Shown: positions 26,901 through 33,063 of the stretch, piece after piece
How positions within the stretch are numbered: the first letter of the stretch is position 1
Layout of the letters: each line of letters opens with the position of its first letter
DNA from: a virus
Virus record (IMG/VR): IMGVR_UViG_3300045581_000334
Location: 1-64,000 of that record
DNA length: 64,000 nucleotides
Strand: one strand, 5' to 3'
Program-made: the position numbers and the translations under genes
Notes under the pieces: model-generated
Told to the model about the DNA's origin: nothing
The model's database searches: none
What the model saw: the letters and a program-made list of their open reading frames with translations, nothing else

Positions 26901-27221
26901 TAATCCTTTAGATGTTTTTACATGTGTTCTAAATGTTGAAAAATAATCTCTTAATTTTAATCTACCTGCATCGAGGTTTTTACCAAATTTATCTACATCG
27001 GATTGTAAATTTACAAAGTGGCTTGAATACATTCCGCTTCCGACAAGCGTATCTCTGAACATATTGTTAGCAATTTTTGTTGCGGAAGCAATTGATTTGT
27101 TAGATGTTACTAGTTCTCTTTGAAGTTGTTGTAGACTAGCCGTAGCCCTGTGTACTTCGGACACAAGGCTAGACAAGTCAGCTTTGGCGACTATACTCGT
27201 TACAATTTGTTCGTCTGCCAC
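17943..27221 (-). CDS. tape measure protein with CHAP-like peptidase, LysM and a possible kinase-like insert
   Basis: A 3092-residue protein starting at GTG behind AAGGAG. Residues about 130-560 match the core of phage tape measures, ending in a hydrophobic segment (about 541-575). Further hydrophobic stretches occur near 1905-2014, and a long charged coiled coil at about 2336-2488. Low-complexity GG linkers (FNDGG, FNSGG, FNRGG) separate inserted modules. One insert (about 1391-1615) looks like a HipA-type kinase. A typical GPGTGTSDSIPAMLSNGEYV motif precedes a CHAP/NlpC-like cell-wall peptidase (about 2780-2950; catalytic Cys in DLWCGRF, His in ITDHVGLV) and a LysM (about 2966-3015). It sets tail length and probably opens peptidoglycan during DNA injection. 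Confidence 0.92.
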   Translation of the reverse strand: MADEQIVTSIVAKADLSSLVSEVHRATASLQQLQRELVTSNKSIASATKIANNMFRDTLVGSGMYSSHFVNLQSDVDKFGKNLDAGRLKLRDYFSTFRTHVKTSKGLIRELAQEQVMLQNAVMQPLGRNAQGLMQYNVMIPRGLDSVRNGTQLARMELQIMNRALSEGATSLINWGKNTQWAGRQLTVGLTVPLAMFGSQAARAFREADQELTRLVKVYGDIAGTASADLKKIRQDVVDTSKELSNAMGVNFKETIGLAADIAATGQQGEQLLSSLKETTRLAVLGEVDRAEAMKATLAIQTAFKSNTQELTESINFLNAVENQTSTTLNDLVEAIPKAGTVVKQLGGDVQDLALYLTAMREGGVNASEAANALKSGLASMINPTKQTVGVMSEFGIDIMGLVQQNVGNTTGMIVGLQKALDGLDPLSKARALEQMFGKFQFARMAALFNNLGKEGSQTLQVMNLMNASASQLAEIAGRELTLVTESASGKYKRAIEGLRASLADVGEDFLGVATKFINAFTKVLDFFTNLPEPIKKAVTYLGGFTAVIGPIIMLTGVLANFFGYVTKGIVSLKALFQGSKGWKMLTPEIIAAEKASQMVEKAFYSDAKAAEVLHGALTKLVGDYMNLQSAMAKGTIPVNPAVTTVAGSTVMAGGRRVVDPNDPYSGDLNTRAMSHINPRDPNNPATFLGGVPGAIPVNQKIGRTPQIYMHERLPGIPGLTEVKGVSTGIVSGEAARYHALLSTLAMQTEAEVATLKKTIALGGTVSSELLDTFDDILPITTRLADNAATQSAAIVSQLRAGKMTVDQAKAEIIAINAQLESAMRSELGAFAAARGRTIDFTKAPLMNQPVVDANGQFTLRDLYKKEGNRAVMEEFGRLRGVRTFGAPYSIQTTRLPKFNDGGMVESFGPNKTTVSGSTSINYDDRLGTVPLGGYVLNQGASLDPQNKDLIAMAPYTFEGGGEITAALTPGEVVFGPKINRIPGLYDALEAANNGYNFGGQVMKNKGNYGEKYRETPAYYRKQLGQLVKFIKNPFYEDSVRMRMVMLDAAELMEYAGMPKDQAVKVAFDNFNAAKTKSGGNLDSFIKHRINQVKDLEKKYPKLSHPNRAATRTPSSSALNKHIFMLQKFMADDPRFANVSNELKQMKLFDPKVLNTGGVPYLEMRDDQGTKVGVARGHLLRHDQVGHATRGHMGVAAVIDSELNSLMNRLDQIKLRGDVLHLTKADAEESLSDMIKKAGMSRMTTLDDIAVALSDPGNRFPSKKELADIKAGKALPSRATPQQKQSLKMLLQAITERKRWVMVPRGRPPIMTPVLASFNSGGSIPGGSISGGRRNYGNIVPLLTPEKILRVLNTSKQLSSKKSLGEFSNLPVTPYSHQIAPSSGKSYPIPGVSGVYRNENGELVFLKGVPNAITAKSEMYGTRMSREVFGLDSPVQTVRAVKNPYDPSGKSKLLGLESPFDPKFAAGGTKFTEDQMIRQTIASLLLGNKDLSKSNVFGNVLADVGPAGVFPRASMNTEYAASMNSMEKQAMINLLAVRGGARKDFAYNTAPVAAGMSPRQYGAKMKAAMKAMHPKLRAFINSLPESDRAPYISMLSRLEDGMNVNWSKYQPIHANPAFNRGGLIGGGRIVSGRSNYGRPGNPAARAKWEAEQRQKRIREMEAERSRAASHQIYGQQALTTGLGREAVRQGTTSFYNPGAYLRSSLIDPFTSRLAQQAQYMQAVIKNAGVALKQGMNALAIQSLASAKYAVASFKSAGVSLANGMKSYVTDSAAIIKRGIDKTTQILRRGATHDFAKMGYYNATPSMLPPHLQHLAGAKNALQRYIGPVGLTAWTPQVGAEGAMRMHDGKEVLSRKAGPLGFRREQIALRDSATGQVTQMSASAARAAGLSAPTAMQRFQGAMSRGGSSMGMNMGASMAGMAAGSALMAKGQTGLGMAVMMGGSMLPMMLPGIGKGIAGVGKGLTAMKGAFSSAGASASTFAKVMNVLRVVLSKALFVGPLAGIAALTVGIGVLIKKTREWNRDAQLRFGMNAKAAEQAGIQYTSLADKMKLIAQRQTQLQNAGKSGMGGISGLNMSMEELKQAKEFAKENMGEFVASFDRADASNIAELATNIKAQFIAAGMSVEEANKKIMGMIAASKNSKLAINVMTNSAFAGVKDSSTAAEYSVKHLSQTIKAGDKEVDQYKTKVIEGMSSVIDLTDKSIVSISGQKNALGEVKGEYAALVEVTNKMKSQGFDQVVGIEAFQKLPSELQAIAKESDTIAGIYAKWRLYVKGVQVDLKGLSSETAAQLDRYLTAFTAAQDKLIDAGKKAFSTGLGLSGMDGTFKQIGFTMANLQSIIDKTGREAALAQQKASRAAEDQNEKLQKQIDLIREAANEKLKALDATEKRESYELQIQKARLDYQAAIAKGDFQTAERARLDLIQLQKTYQAEQARLAIQEDAARKEKALQDQQKKNAEEEKKRQREFQDAQAEAARAQEAMAKIQNYTQQYKDLLLQKQTNEFIQDPKLRVDAQRQTDNQLKSLVKEIQAAGLVTKGNKGFDIAGDIKKAFGKFFDSSGKALNFDSVSQAPTYDPKTGLQLNSVFTKGKMGDVLNRDLELVRSQAMLITGGMTIKQLAESISRDMGNQFTPTGSAGVTVNPGTKPKDVSKSKDLYTAARDAEAGAKQPERVQIDGIVYNVFTYKGKRYASPVGSTGEVYDYSDVLKTKGNRVKNFVTGGAVTGPGTGTSDSIPAMLSNGEYVINAASAANIGYENLDRLNRMKDGGPVGRFGAGGDPDLKNIFGMNLEMGTKSAMLRVAEKAIGYIEKATNNPVAKALTGAISRVLPSFDLWCGRFINWVSSLAGVKIPNVVGTAAGYSSFRSKKRLYQNPEPGDLVFFDFGRNKNITDHVGLVSRIVSKNVIRTIEGNTSGSNQTNGGMVAVKNRKFGPYNPRAGIYTRGFGRPDYRDATKTTDLVGGDLAPHNLGNAKDYSVNRGDTLFGIARRFGVSLNSIIKANPQLTENSKYMGGFRLFKGTDIRIPRFATGGTVGNPPRRMYSTAGPVMGNVTIGDIVINAAPGMDERALARAAAQEVFAVMSNRNLQMGGQVKVIR

Positions 27222-27224
27222 TAA

Positions 27225-27886
27225 TTACTCCTTAGAGTATCCTAACCCCATTCCGATTCCAAAACCTGCATCTTGTGCAAAACTTCCTTGTAGTGAAACG
27301 ACGTCGTCTCCACTAGCTGTTATGCCAAGAGCCCTTCTTTGGATATCATCAAAAGTAGGACCTTCTTTTGTTTCTGCTTCATCATCAATTTGTATTCCTT
27401 TTAATGATGCTGCAAATTTTCGCTGGTTATGCTCCTTCTCGTGCATTGTTTTTAGCGTCTGAAGAAGCTCAGGCATTGATAAATTTTCTTCTAACTCTTC
27501 GTAATTCTTCCAATGCCCCAGAAGAAATACTTCACCTAATAATGCGGCTAGATCTAGTTCTGACCAGCTAGAACCGCTGCCGCTATCAGGTTTGGGTCGT
27601 CCATCTTAATTCCGCCGCAAACTTCAAGGATGCGATTGATTGTTGGAACGTCCAATGCGTCTTCTAATTTTTCTCTATCAGCAGCAAGTTCTGGCAACTG
27701 TGTTTCCAGTGCTACTGCACATGCTTCGACTAGAATTCCTAATGTGACATTTTCATCATTAGAATCTTGTGTCTTTTTTACAACTTCCATAAACTTACGT
27801 AGTTGCTTGATTGATAATGGCTTTAACTTTACCTTAGCGCCATTCTGTAATTCAATTTCTTCTACATCATATACTTTTGTAGCCAA
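27225..27886 (-). CDS. tail assembly chaperone long form made by -1 frameshift
   Basis: This is the G-T type fusion. The zero frame starts at 27886 and shifts -1 at the slippery heptamer C-CCA-AAC (27590-27596). It then reads PDSGSGSSWSELDLAALLG and runs to the stop at 27225. The product has 220 residues: 99 from the first frame and 121 from the second. The second part has an aromatic/acidic helical start (SWSELDLAALLGEVFLLGHW) and a charged tail. In known siphophages the fusion coats the tape measure during tail assembly, and the tape measure gene follows directly here. Confidence 0.88.
27554..27886 (-). CDS. tail assembly chaperone short form (gpG-like)
   Basis: A 110-residue protein that ends at TAG in the zero frame. 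The start is TTG at 27886, five bases after AAAGGAGG. It has a beta-strand N-terminus (VYDVEEIELQNGAKVKLKPL) followed by helices, typical of phage tail assembly chaperones. It lies between the tail tube and tape measure genes. A TTGTAT/TATAAT promoter sits just upstream, so the chaperone-tape measure block can be expressed separately from the tail tube. Confidence 0.88.
   Translation of the reverse strand: MATKVYDVEEIELQNGAKVKLKPLSIKQLRKFMEVVKKTQDSNDENVTLGILVEACAVALETQLPELAADREKLEDALDVPTINRILEVCGGIKMDDPNLIAAAVLAGQN
27590..27596 (-). other. programmed -1 frameshift site CCCAAAC
   Basis: The minus strand reads C CCA AAC in the zero frame, a perfect X-XXY-YYZ heptamer. It is placed ten codons before the stop of the short chaperone, exactly where the -1 frame opens into the long extension. 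A Gly/Ser-rich GC-richer stretch follows and could fold into a stimulatory structure. Confidence 0.88.
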
Positions 27887-27912
27887 TTTATCCTCCTTTA
27901 GGATTCTAAATT

Positions 27913-27941
27913 ATTATAGCATAAGGAGTATGCAGATACAA
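27913..27941 (-). promoter_or_regulatory. promoter for the tail chaperone/tape measure block
   Basis: The minus strand shows TTGTAT (27936-27941), a 17-base spacer and TATAAT (27913-27918), within ATGCTATAAT. It lies just downstream of the tail-tube terminator, so the terminator-promoter pair separates the two transcription units. Confidence 0.65.
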
Positions 27942-27943
27942 TA

Positions 27944-27971
27944 AATAAGCCCCCATTTCTGGGGGCTTATT
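27944..27971 (-). terminator. rho-independent terminator after the tail tube gene
   Basis: An 11-base perfect stem (AATAAGCCCCC with GGGGGCTTATT) around a six-base loop. It lies 22 bases past the tail tube stop codon. On the minus strand it is followed by TTATTG, completing a weak U-tract. High expression of the tail tube relative to downstream genes would require such a stop. Confidence 0.85.
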
Positions 27972-27993
27972 TGTTAATAATTAAAATTAATTA

Positions 27994-28701
27994 TTATGCT
28001 ACTAGTACACGGTCAATAATCTTGCCGTATTCTGTACCAGTTTCATTAGCATCTGGAAGCAGACGGAATGTTACTGGGAATGTAGTTGGAGTCGTACGAG
28101 CAAGTGAGAATTGTGACTGTTGAACAGACAATACTCGACGTGCATAATAAATACGCTCCGATAATGTGCTATTTGCTGTTGGAGCCTGTCCAACTGCAAT
28201 TAACTGACGCTCTGTTGGCGCTTCGCCAAGAGCTCCAGCAACAAGACCAAGAGTGTCTACCTTAGTAGCTCCTGTTCCTGTTGATGTCAAAGAACCTGAT
28301 TGCTGTCCGAAAACAGTTACAACGTTTTCTAGTGTACCTTCGGACATTTCTGTTGCGATCATAACCTCCATCGCTGACTTGAACAGCTTAGCTGTATCAA
28401 GAAGCTGATCTACGGTTACAGAATCATATGTTGGATTATAAGTAATTTGAAGACCATTGTTAGTAAAACCAACGTTACGGTATCCAAATTTACCTGCTTC
28501 CTGATCAACGCCATTTAGAGTAGTCGTGTACGATACTCCTGATGCAAATGCTGGGACGCCTACTGTTCCTGCGCCTGAAGCAATTGCTGAACCTGGTTCT
28601 GCGTTTGTGATGTAGTCTGCATCGTTAATATCAATATTTGATAAGAACAACGGTGACGCACCAACAAGAATATTTTTAGCATTACCTACGGATTGTGCCA
28701 T
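27994..28701 (-). CDS. major tail (tube) protein
   Basis: A 235-residue beta-rich protein. It is placed immediately upstream of the tail chaperones and has its own promoter, strong ribosome binding site (AGGAGG) and terminator, as expected for the most abundant tail protein. Codon use looks more GC-rich and even than in neighbouring genes, another sign of high expression. Its N-terminus (VGNAKNILVGASPLFLSNID) is like tail tube proteins of actinobacterial phages as I recall them. It should polymerise into the tube around the tape measure. Confidence 0.8.
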   Translation of the reverse strand: MAQSVGNAKNILVGASPLFLSNIDINDADYITNAEPGSAIASGAGTVGVPAFASGVSYTTTLNGVDQEAGKFGYRNVGFTNNGLQITYNPTYDSVTVDQLLDTAKLFKSAMEVMIATEMSEGTLENVVTVFGQQSGSLTSTGTGATKVDTLGLVAGALGEAPTERQLIAVGQAPTANSTLSERIYYARRVLSVQQSQFSLARTTPTTFPVTFRLLPDANETGTEYGKIIDRVLVA

Positions 28702-28776
28702 GAGTTTTTATCCTCCTATTTCATGAAATTAATATATATATATATTTGGCTGGCTAGGCCCTTTCCTCTATGTCTA

Positions 28777-28805
28777 ATTATAGGGTAATAGATAGTCTAA
28801 AGCAA
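28777..28805 (-). promoter_or_regulatory. promoter of the tail tube gene
   Basis: The minus strand shows TTGCTT (28800-28805), a 17-base spacer and TATAAT (28777-28782). The leader is about 70 bases long and contains a TATATA run and an AAT-TTCATGAAAT palindrome before AGGAGG. Confidence 0.55.
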
Positions 28806-28806
28806 A

Positions 28807-29316
28807 CTAGGCAAACCTGCCATTATTGTCTGTAATCCTTGAATATTTGACCTCTAATATTACGTCCGCCGCAAAGAAGCCCTGTAGCTCCTCGGATGGG
28901 GCTGTTGGAGAAATGTCTGCTATAAATATGCTATGGAATTTAAACTTGTTTGAAAGCTTATCCCAATAATTTACATCCCTAGCTGAATCATCCATTCTTC
29001 TAAATTGGTCTGTCATGAAGTTTCTTATTTCTACTATATCTATAACCTCTGTAGAATATATTGTGAATAAGATTTGCTCACAGCAAATAAGCCAGTTGTT
29101 CTCGTATGATAACCCTATCTTGTCATAGACTATGTGCTTCTTACCGCTCAAAAATTGATTCATCTCTGGAGCCTGCTGAATTGGCAATATTGGGATAATA
29201 GTCTCGTCTAAATTGTCACTATAATAATCATTAGGATTAAATATATTAGCCGCCTTTAGCTTTTCCCATAAAAACTTTCTAAGTTCAAACACTGCGTCTA
29301 GTTTATAGTTAGGCAT
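28807..29316 (-). CDS. probable tail terminator/tail completion protein
   Basis: A 169-residue protein between the connector genes and the tail tube gene, the usual place for the tail terminator. The mixed alpha/beta sequence (ELRKFLWEKLKAANIF at the start, ICCEQILFTIYSTEVIDI in the middle, ADVILEVKYSR at the end) is consistent with the small ring proteins that cap the tail. It overlaps the preceding gene by eight bases. The assignment is by position and size. Confidence 0.6.
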   Translation of the reverse strand: MPNYKLDAVFELRKFLWEKLKAANIFNPNDYYSDNLDETIIPILPIQQAPEMNQFLSGKKHIVYDKIGLSYENNWLICCEQILFTIYSTEVIDIVEIRNFMTDQFRRMDDSARDVNYWDKLSNKFKFHSIFIADISPTAPSEELQGFFAADVILEVKYSRITDNNGRFA

Positions 29317-30100
29317 TAGATACCCCCGTAAAAGCCGCTAGAAGGGCCGCATCAGCCTCGCTGGCAACACTATTAGGTGAGAACTTATACTTAACCGTTT
29401 TAATCTGTACAGGGACCGTCAGAGCCTTTGTCATGGCAGAATTAAACAGTCTTTGAAAGCCAGACTTTTTAATAGACATATTGACTAATTGTCCTGTAAA
29501 AAAATATTTATAAGAAGATAAAAATGAATTTTTAGTTGCTGCTCCACCTGGCTTATTTACTGTAACTGATTGCCCTTTAGGCATAAACACAGTATAACCA
29601 TTTACATCAAAAACTAATCGTTCAGATTTTCTGGGACTAATTACAACTGTTTTGCCCTGCTCCATAATAAAAGCTTTTTTAACAAATACATGTTTATGAT
29701 TTGAATTTTCTGAAGGCACAAAAGATTTTGAATCTAGCAGCTCATAATTTAATTTAAATGATAATCCATCTTGGACCAACTTATTTAACTTAAACAGTCT
29801 TGCTTCTTTTGTTCCAGCCTGATCCCACTCATAAACATGGTGAAAAGATTTTGGATTAGTTCTAGCTTTTGCATCTATGTATTCTCCAAAGTCTTTGTCT
29901 ATCTGCCTAAATAATGTTTTACTGAATGAATTTTGAAATGCTAAATTGGAAGAAAGTTTAGCCAGCACATTTGTTTTATAGAATATGGCAGCAGATATCT
30001 GAGCTACAGTGCTATCTTTTATTGCACCGCTAATTGGCTGTCCAGCCATTAGATTAACTAATCCGCTAGCAGCCTGAAGGGCCATTGCTTCAGAAGCCAA
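29309..30100 (-). CDS. neck/tail completion-type protein
   Basis: A 263-residue basic protein between head-tail connector and tail terminator. It begins with an Ala-rich helical region (SEAMALQAASGLVNLMAGQP) and has a strand-rich basic middle with many Lys residues. In HK97-like gene order this slot usually holds a gp10-like neck protein, but this protein is longer than usual and I see no firm signature. It overlaps the preceding gene by 11 bases. Confidence 0.5.
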   Translation of the reverse strand: MASEAMALQAASGLVNLMAGQPISGAIKDSTVAQISAAIFYKTNVLAKLSSNLAFQNSFSKTLFRQIDKDFGEYIDAKARTNPKSFHHVYEWDQAGTKEARLFKLNKLVQDGLSFKLNYELLDSKSFVPSENSNHKHVFVKKAFIMEQGKTVVISPRKSERLVFDVNGYTVFMPKGQSVTVNKPGGAATKNSFLSSYKYFFTGQLVNMSIKKSGFQRLFNSAMTKALTVPVQIKTVKYKFSPNSVASEADAALLAAFTGVSNA

Positions 30101-30518
30101 TTTGCTGATTCTCCGATCTTTTTACTGATGAATTGTATCCAATAACTTTTCCAAAAGGATCTGTTATAGGAGTAGTGCCCATTATTTCAAACACTGTTGG
30201 TGTATCATTTGGTGAGTTTATTTCTGTCCATATATAATTGTTGTTAGCATCTCTAATGTTTGTTATTTTTTCTCTCAAGGTTAGTCTTTGTGCAGTTCTA
30301 ATTTGTAAAACCTGATCATTATAATACTTGTTTCCCATAACCTGTTTGTCGCTTGTTCTGGTAGATGATGAGTTACTTATTACTCCCTTTGCGTGACATG
30401 GCAAAGTTTTGTAAAATATCCATTGCTTTTTAATTGCTCCAGTATCTGGATCTTGCTCATCTGTTTGTCTGTAAACATCTAACTTCATAGACAAGACTGC
30501 ATCTACGATTGTGTTCAT
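30090..30518 (-). CDS. head-tail adaptor (stopper-like) protein
   Basis: A 142-residue protein with the usual pattern of head-tail stoppers: an N-terminal strand with MKLDVYRQTDEQDPDTGAIK and later LTLREKITNIRDANNNYIW. Such proteins close the portal after packaging and join the tail. The start overlaps the upstream connector stop by one base. Position and size support the call; the exact family is not certain. Confidence 0.65.
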   Translation of the reverse strand: MNTIVDAVLSMKLDVYRQTDEQDPDTGAIKKQWIFYKTLPCHAKGVISNSSSTRTSDKQVMGNKYYNDQVLQIRTAQRLTLREKITNIRDANNNYIWTEINSPNDTPTVFEIMGTTPITDPFGKVIGYNSSVKRSENQQIGF

Positions 30519-31495
30519 TAGATTATTGCCGCACCAGATAATACGTAGTCTGCCAGTAATTTATCGGCATAAGCATTTCCAGTTCCTCTAAATACATCTA
30601 CATTGTACTCAAAATCCCAATCGAAAGTAGACATATTTTTTATGTAGTTATTCTTCCAGTTAATATCATTTGAGAAATAATCTTTCATAAGCTCTATTCC
30701 AGCAAGCTCTACGCTATCGGGAACCTTTTCCCAACCAAATCTGCCATTAACTTCGTAAGTTGTATCTGATCTAAATACTCCGCTAGAATCATGTATGCTG
30801 GGAGGAACCATACCGTTTGCAGTATAAACAGTATTGTCTAACATAGCAGCACGATTTATTCTTAATCCATATCCTGTTGTAACAATTTCTACATTGTAGT
30901 TCCAATTATTAATACCTTGAATATTATTTACTAGCAATATATCGTTTGCATATAGTTCATGAAGATCATACATTTTTGCTGGCAAGGGGAGTACGTCTGA
31001 GTTGTATCCAGTTATTGAATAAGACTCATCATATAAATAAAACTTTTGATGGGTATATTCCTCTATACGCTTTCTAGCATACTTTTCTGCACGACATAAC
31101 TCTTTATATGATTTATAGTTTGGATCAGAAGGATCTATGCTAATCCCTAAATCTTCTATATGGTTAAAATCCACATATGGAGTTACTACAAAAACCTCAT
31201 CCTCTTTATATACAAATTTTTCTCCAATATAATATTCCCACTTTAATCTCAGTGTTTTATTTCTATTGGTGTGGTTTAACGGTATATAAACAGTATAAGA
31301 CCCAGGATTAGTTTCATCCGCCACCGCCGTCAATGTTTCTAAAAGTGTTGTTGGTGCAATTGGAGGATTTATTGCTGGGTCGTTTGTAACATCGTAAACT
31401 TTTACGATAGGATCATTTTCTGGAACTGCTATATCGCCATTCCAGAATATTTGATGCGTTACTGGAGATTGTGAATTTAATAATATCTCTGCCAT
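30518..31495 (-). CDS. head-tail connector with N-terminal Ig-like domain
   Basis: A 325-residue protein. Residues about 1-115 form a beta-rich Ig-like module. The rest is helical with the connector pattern (YKELCRAEKYARKRIEEYTH, then LYANDILLVNNIQGINNW), typical of gp6/gp15-type adaptors that sit below the portal. The extra N-terminal module is unusual compared with the 100-200 residue connectors of other phages and may be surface exposed. It follows the 132-residue gene after nine bases. Confidence 0.68.
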   Translation of the reverse strand: MAEILLNSQSPVTHQIFWNGDIAVPENDPIVKVYDVTNDPAINPPIAPTTLLETLTAVADETNPGSYTVYIPLNHTNRNKTLRLKWEYYIGEKFVYKEDEVFVVTPYVDFNHIEDLGISIDPSDPNYKSYKELCRAEKYARKRIEEYTHQKFYLYDESYSITGYNSDVLPLPAKMYDLHELYANDILLVNNIQGINNWNYNVEIVTTGYGLRINRAAMLDNTVYTANGMVPPSIHDSSGVFRSDTTYEVNGRFGWEKVPDSVELAGIELMKDYFSNDINWKNNYIKNMSTFDWDFEYNVDVFRGTGNAYADKLLADYVLSGAAII

Positions 31496-31504
31496 TTAGC
31501 AGGT

Positions 31505-31903
31505 TTAGTTGTAGTACTCCTGTACCTCTCTTGGCGTAGCCAACCTAAACCCTTCCTCCTTATCAAAAATTTGCTGTGCTTTTTCAGGCTTCATAGCAAC
31601 AAAAGGATGTTCCTTTGTAAACGTATGTCCTGCAATATCATATCTATAATTTGCACGTGTCATTCTAACCAAAACCATGTCGTCTTCTAACTCTTGGTTA
31701 GGGTCAAACTTTGGTAAAACTTCTGGTGCTTCTTCTTTTGAGTCTTCTATGTTTTTTAGTGTGCTTTGATAGACTGACCAAGTTACGCCTTCTTCTGCCA
31801 ATGCGGCAATAATATCTGCTTTATTTTTTAGTCCATCTGTTTCTACGGCAAAATCGCCAGCAATTTGCTTTAGCTCTTTTACCTTCAGTGTGTCAAATGA
31901 CAT
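31505..31903 (-). CDS. protein with SAP/Rho-N-like N-terminal motif
   Basis: A 132-residue acidic protein. The first 40 residues (LKVKELKQIAGDFAVETDGL and KADIIAALAEEGV) form the helix-extended loop-helix of SAP/LEM/Rho N-terminal-like domains. The C-terminal half (MTRANYRYDIAGHTFTKEHP) is a short beta module. Proteins of this design often follow the major capsid gene in actinobacterial phages. It might bind DNA or the capsid. It lies just after a terminator and an extended -10 promoter. Confidence 0.6.
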   Translation of the reverse strand: MSFDTLKVKELKQIAGDFAVETDGLKNKADIIAALAEEGVTWSVYQSTLKNIEDSKEEAPEVLPKFDPNQELEDDMVLVRMTRANYRYDIAGHTFTKEHPFVAMKPEKAQQIFDKEEGFRLATPREVQEYYN

Positions 31904-31928
31904 ATTTACTCCTTTGGTATGTAAATAA

Positions 31929-31934
31929 ATTATA
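31929..31934 (-). promoter_or_regulatory. extended -10 promoter before the connector operon
   Basis: The minus strand reads ATGCTATAAT, the same ten-base box as at 6198 and 27913, about 25 bases before the start at 31903, with AAAGGAG as ribosome binding site. No clear -35. It follows the capsid terminator. Confidence 0.55.
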
Positions 31935-31953
31935 GCATTAGTAGGTTAAAAGG

Positions 31954-31984
31954 AAAAGCCCCCAAAAATAATTTGAGGGCTTTT
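31954..31984 (-). terminator. rho-independent terminator after the major capsid gene
   Basis: AAAAGCCC(C)CAAA pairs with TTTG(A)GGGCTTTT with one mismatch, loop AATAA. It lies 26 bases past the capsid stop. On the minus strand the stem ends in CTTTTCCTTTT, a good U-tract. The arrangement terminator plus promoter is repeated after the tail tube gene. Confidence 0.82.
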
Positions 31985-32010
31985 CAGCAGTTTTAATTCC
32001 TATTTATTAA

Positions 32011-33045
32011 TTAGGAAGCAACTTTAACGTTCTTAACAACAACCCACGCATCTGCCTGCTCGATTTGGCATCCAACACGAGTATACATTGTATATTCGAT
32101 GGAGTCCTTCTTCGGCCAGAAGAAGCGATAAACTGTCACGTCACGCTTAATACCAATAACTACGTTATTTGGGAATGTCAAGTGGACATCTCCGAGATCA
32201 TTGTCAGCACCCTGGGTTTCCTTCAATAGAGGAACTTCGACAATTGGAATACCAAATGCGAATGGAGCTGTGAATCCAGCTGGACCACCAAGACCTGCGG
32301 TCTCACCACGGATAATGCTTGCAGCAATATCTTGTGGGTTGACGTTAGAAATATTCTGTGATGTAGAATATAAATAATCTTGGATCAAGTTAGATCCTGA
32401 CAAGAAGCGAAGATCTGGTCTACGCTGCTTGTACTTACGTGGCATAGCCTTAAGTGCGCTATTGAAGATAGAGCGATCAATGACTGCTCCATCTGCATCA
32501 ACGACATGGCCGTTAGCCTTAGCAATCTTTACAATGCCGTCAAAAGCCTTGTATAGGTTGTCTGAGCTAAGAGCAGTATCTCCATTAAGGACTACGTCCT
32601 CAAGGTCGTTACCTGCCTGTGTTGCCATAAGTCTTGCAATATGATCTTCGAGATCGGCACCTTCAATGTTATCTTCTAGAGACTCTGTTGAAAGCTCCCA
32701 ATCTAAACGAAGCTTCTTTGTTGTGAGAGAAATCTTTGAGAACTGTACGGCAGAATTTGTGCCAGTGTTCTCGGCTTCAGCGGCAAGCTTCATAAGCTTT
32801 TCGCCAACTCCAATACGATCTATCTCAGTGGTATCAGCTCGCATGCGAACTGTACGTGCTAGCTTTCCGACTACTGTTGCATCGAACATGTAATCAAGGA
32901 ATCTTGCGGACTGCTCAGGATTGAGCAAGCCACCCTTACCCTCGGAACCGACATGGATTCCATCGGTGGGGTTAGCTGCTCCAACCATACTACCTGTTAG
33001 GGTTGTATCTGCTGCAGCCGCTTTAGCTAATAGTTCATTACTCAT
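32011..33045 (-). CDS. major capsid protein, HK97-fold
   Basis: A 344-residue protein in the expected place after the protease/scaffold gene. It has the long-helix and E-loop style sequence of HK97-type capsids (LRLDWELSTESLEDNIEGAD and RLMATQAGNDLEDVVLNGDT) and an ending with a P-domain strand (YTMYTRVGCQIEQADAWVV). Its codons are more GC-rich than its neighbours, consistent with high expression. It is followed by a strong terminator. It forms the icosahedral shell. Confidence 0.92.
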   Translation of the reverse strand: MSNELLAKAAAADTTLTGSMVGAANPTDGIHVGSEGKGGLLNPEQSARFLDYMFDATVVGKLARTVRMRADTTEIDRIGVGEKLMKLAAEAENTGTNSAVQFSKISLTTKKLRLDWELSTESLEDNIEGADLEDHIARLMATQAGNDLEDVVLNGDTALSSDNLYKAFDGIVKIAKANGHVVDADGAVIDRSIFNSALKAMPRKYKQRRPDLRFLSGSNLIQDYLYSTSQNISNVNPQDIAASIIRGETAGLGGPAGFTAPFAFGIPIVEVPLLKETQGADNDLGDVHLTFPNNVVIGIKRDVTVYRFFWPKKDSIEYTMYTRVGCQIEQADAWVVVKNVKVAS

Positions 33046-33063
33046 TAGTTATTTCACCTACCC

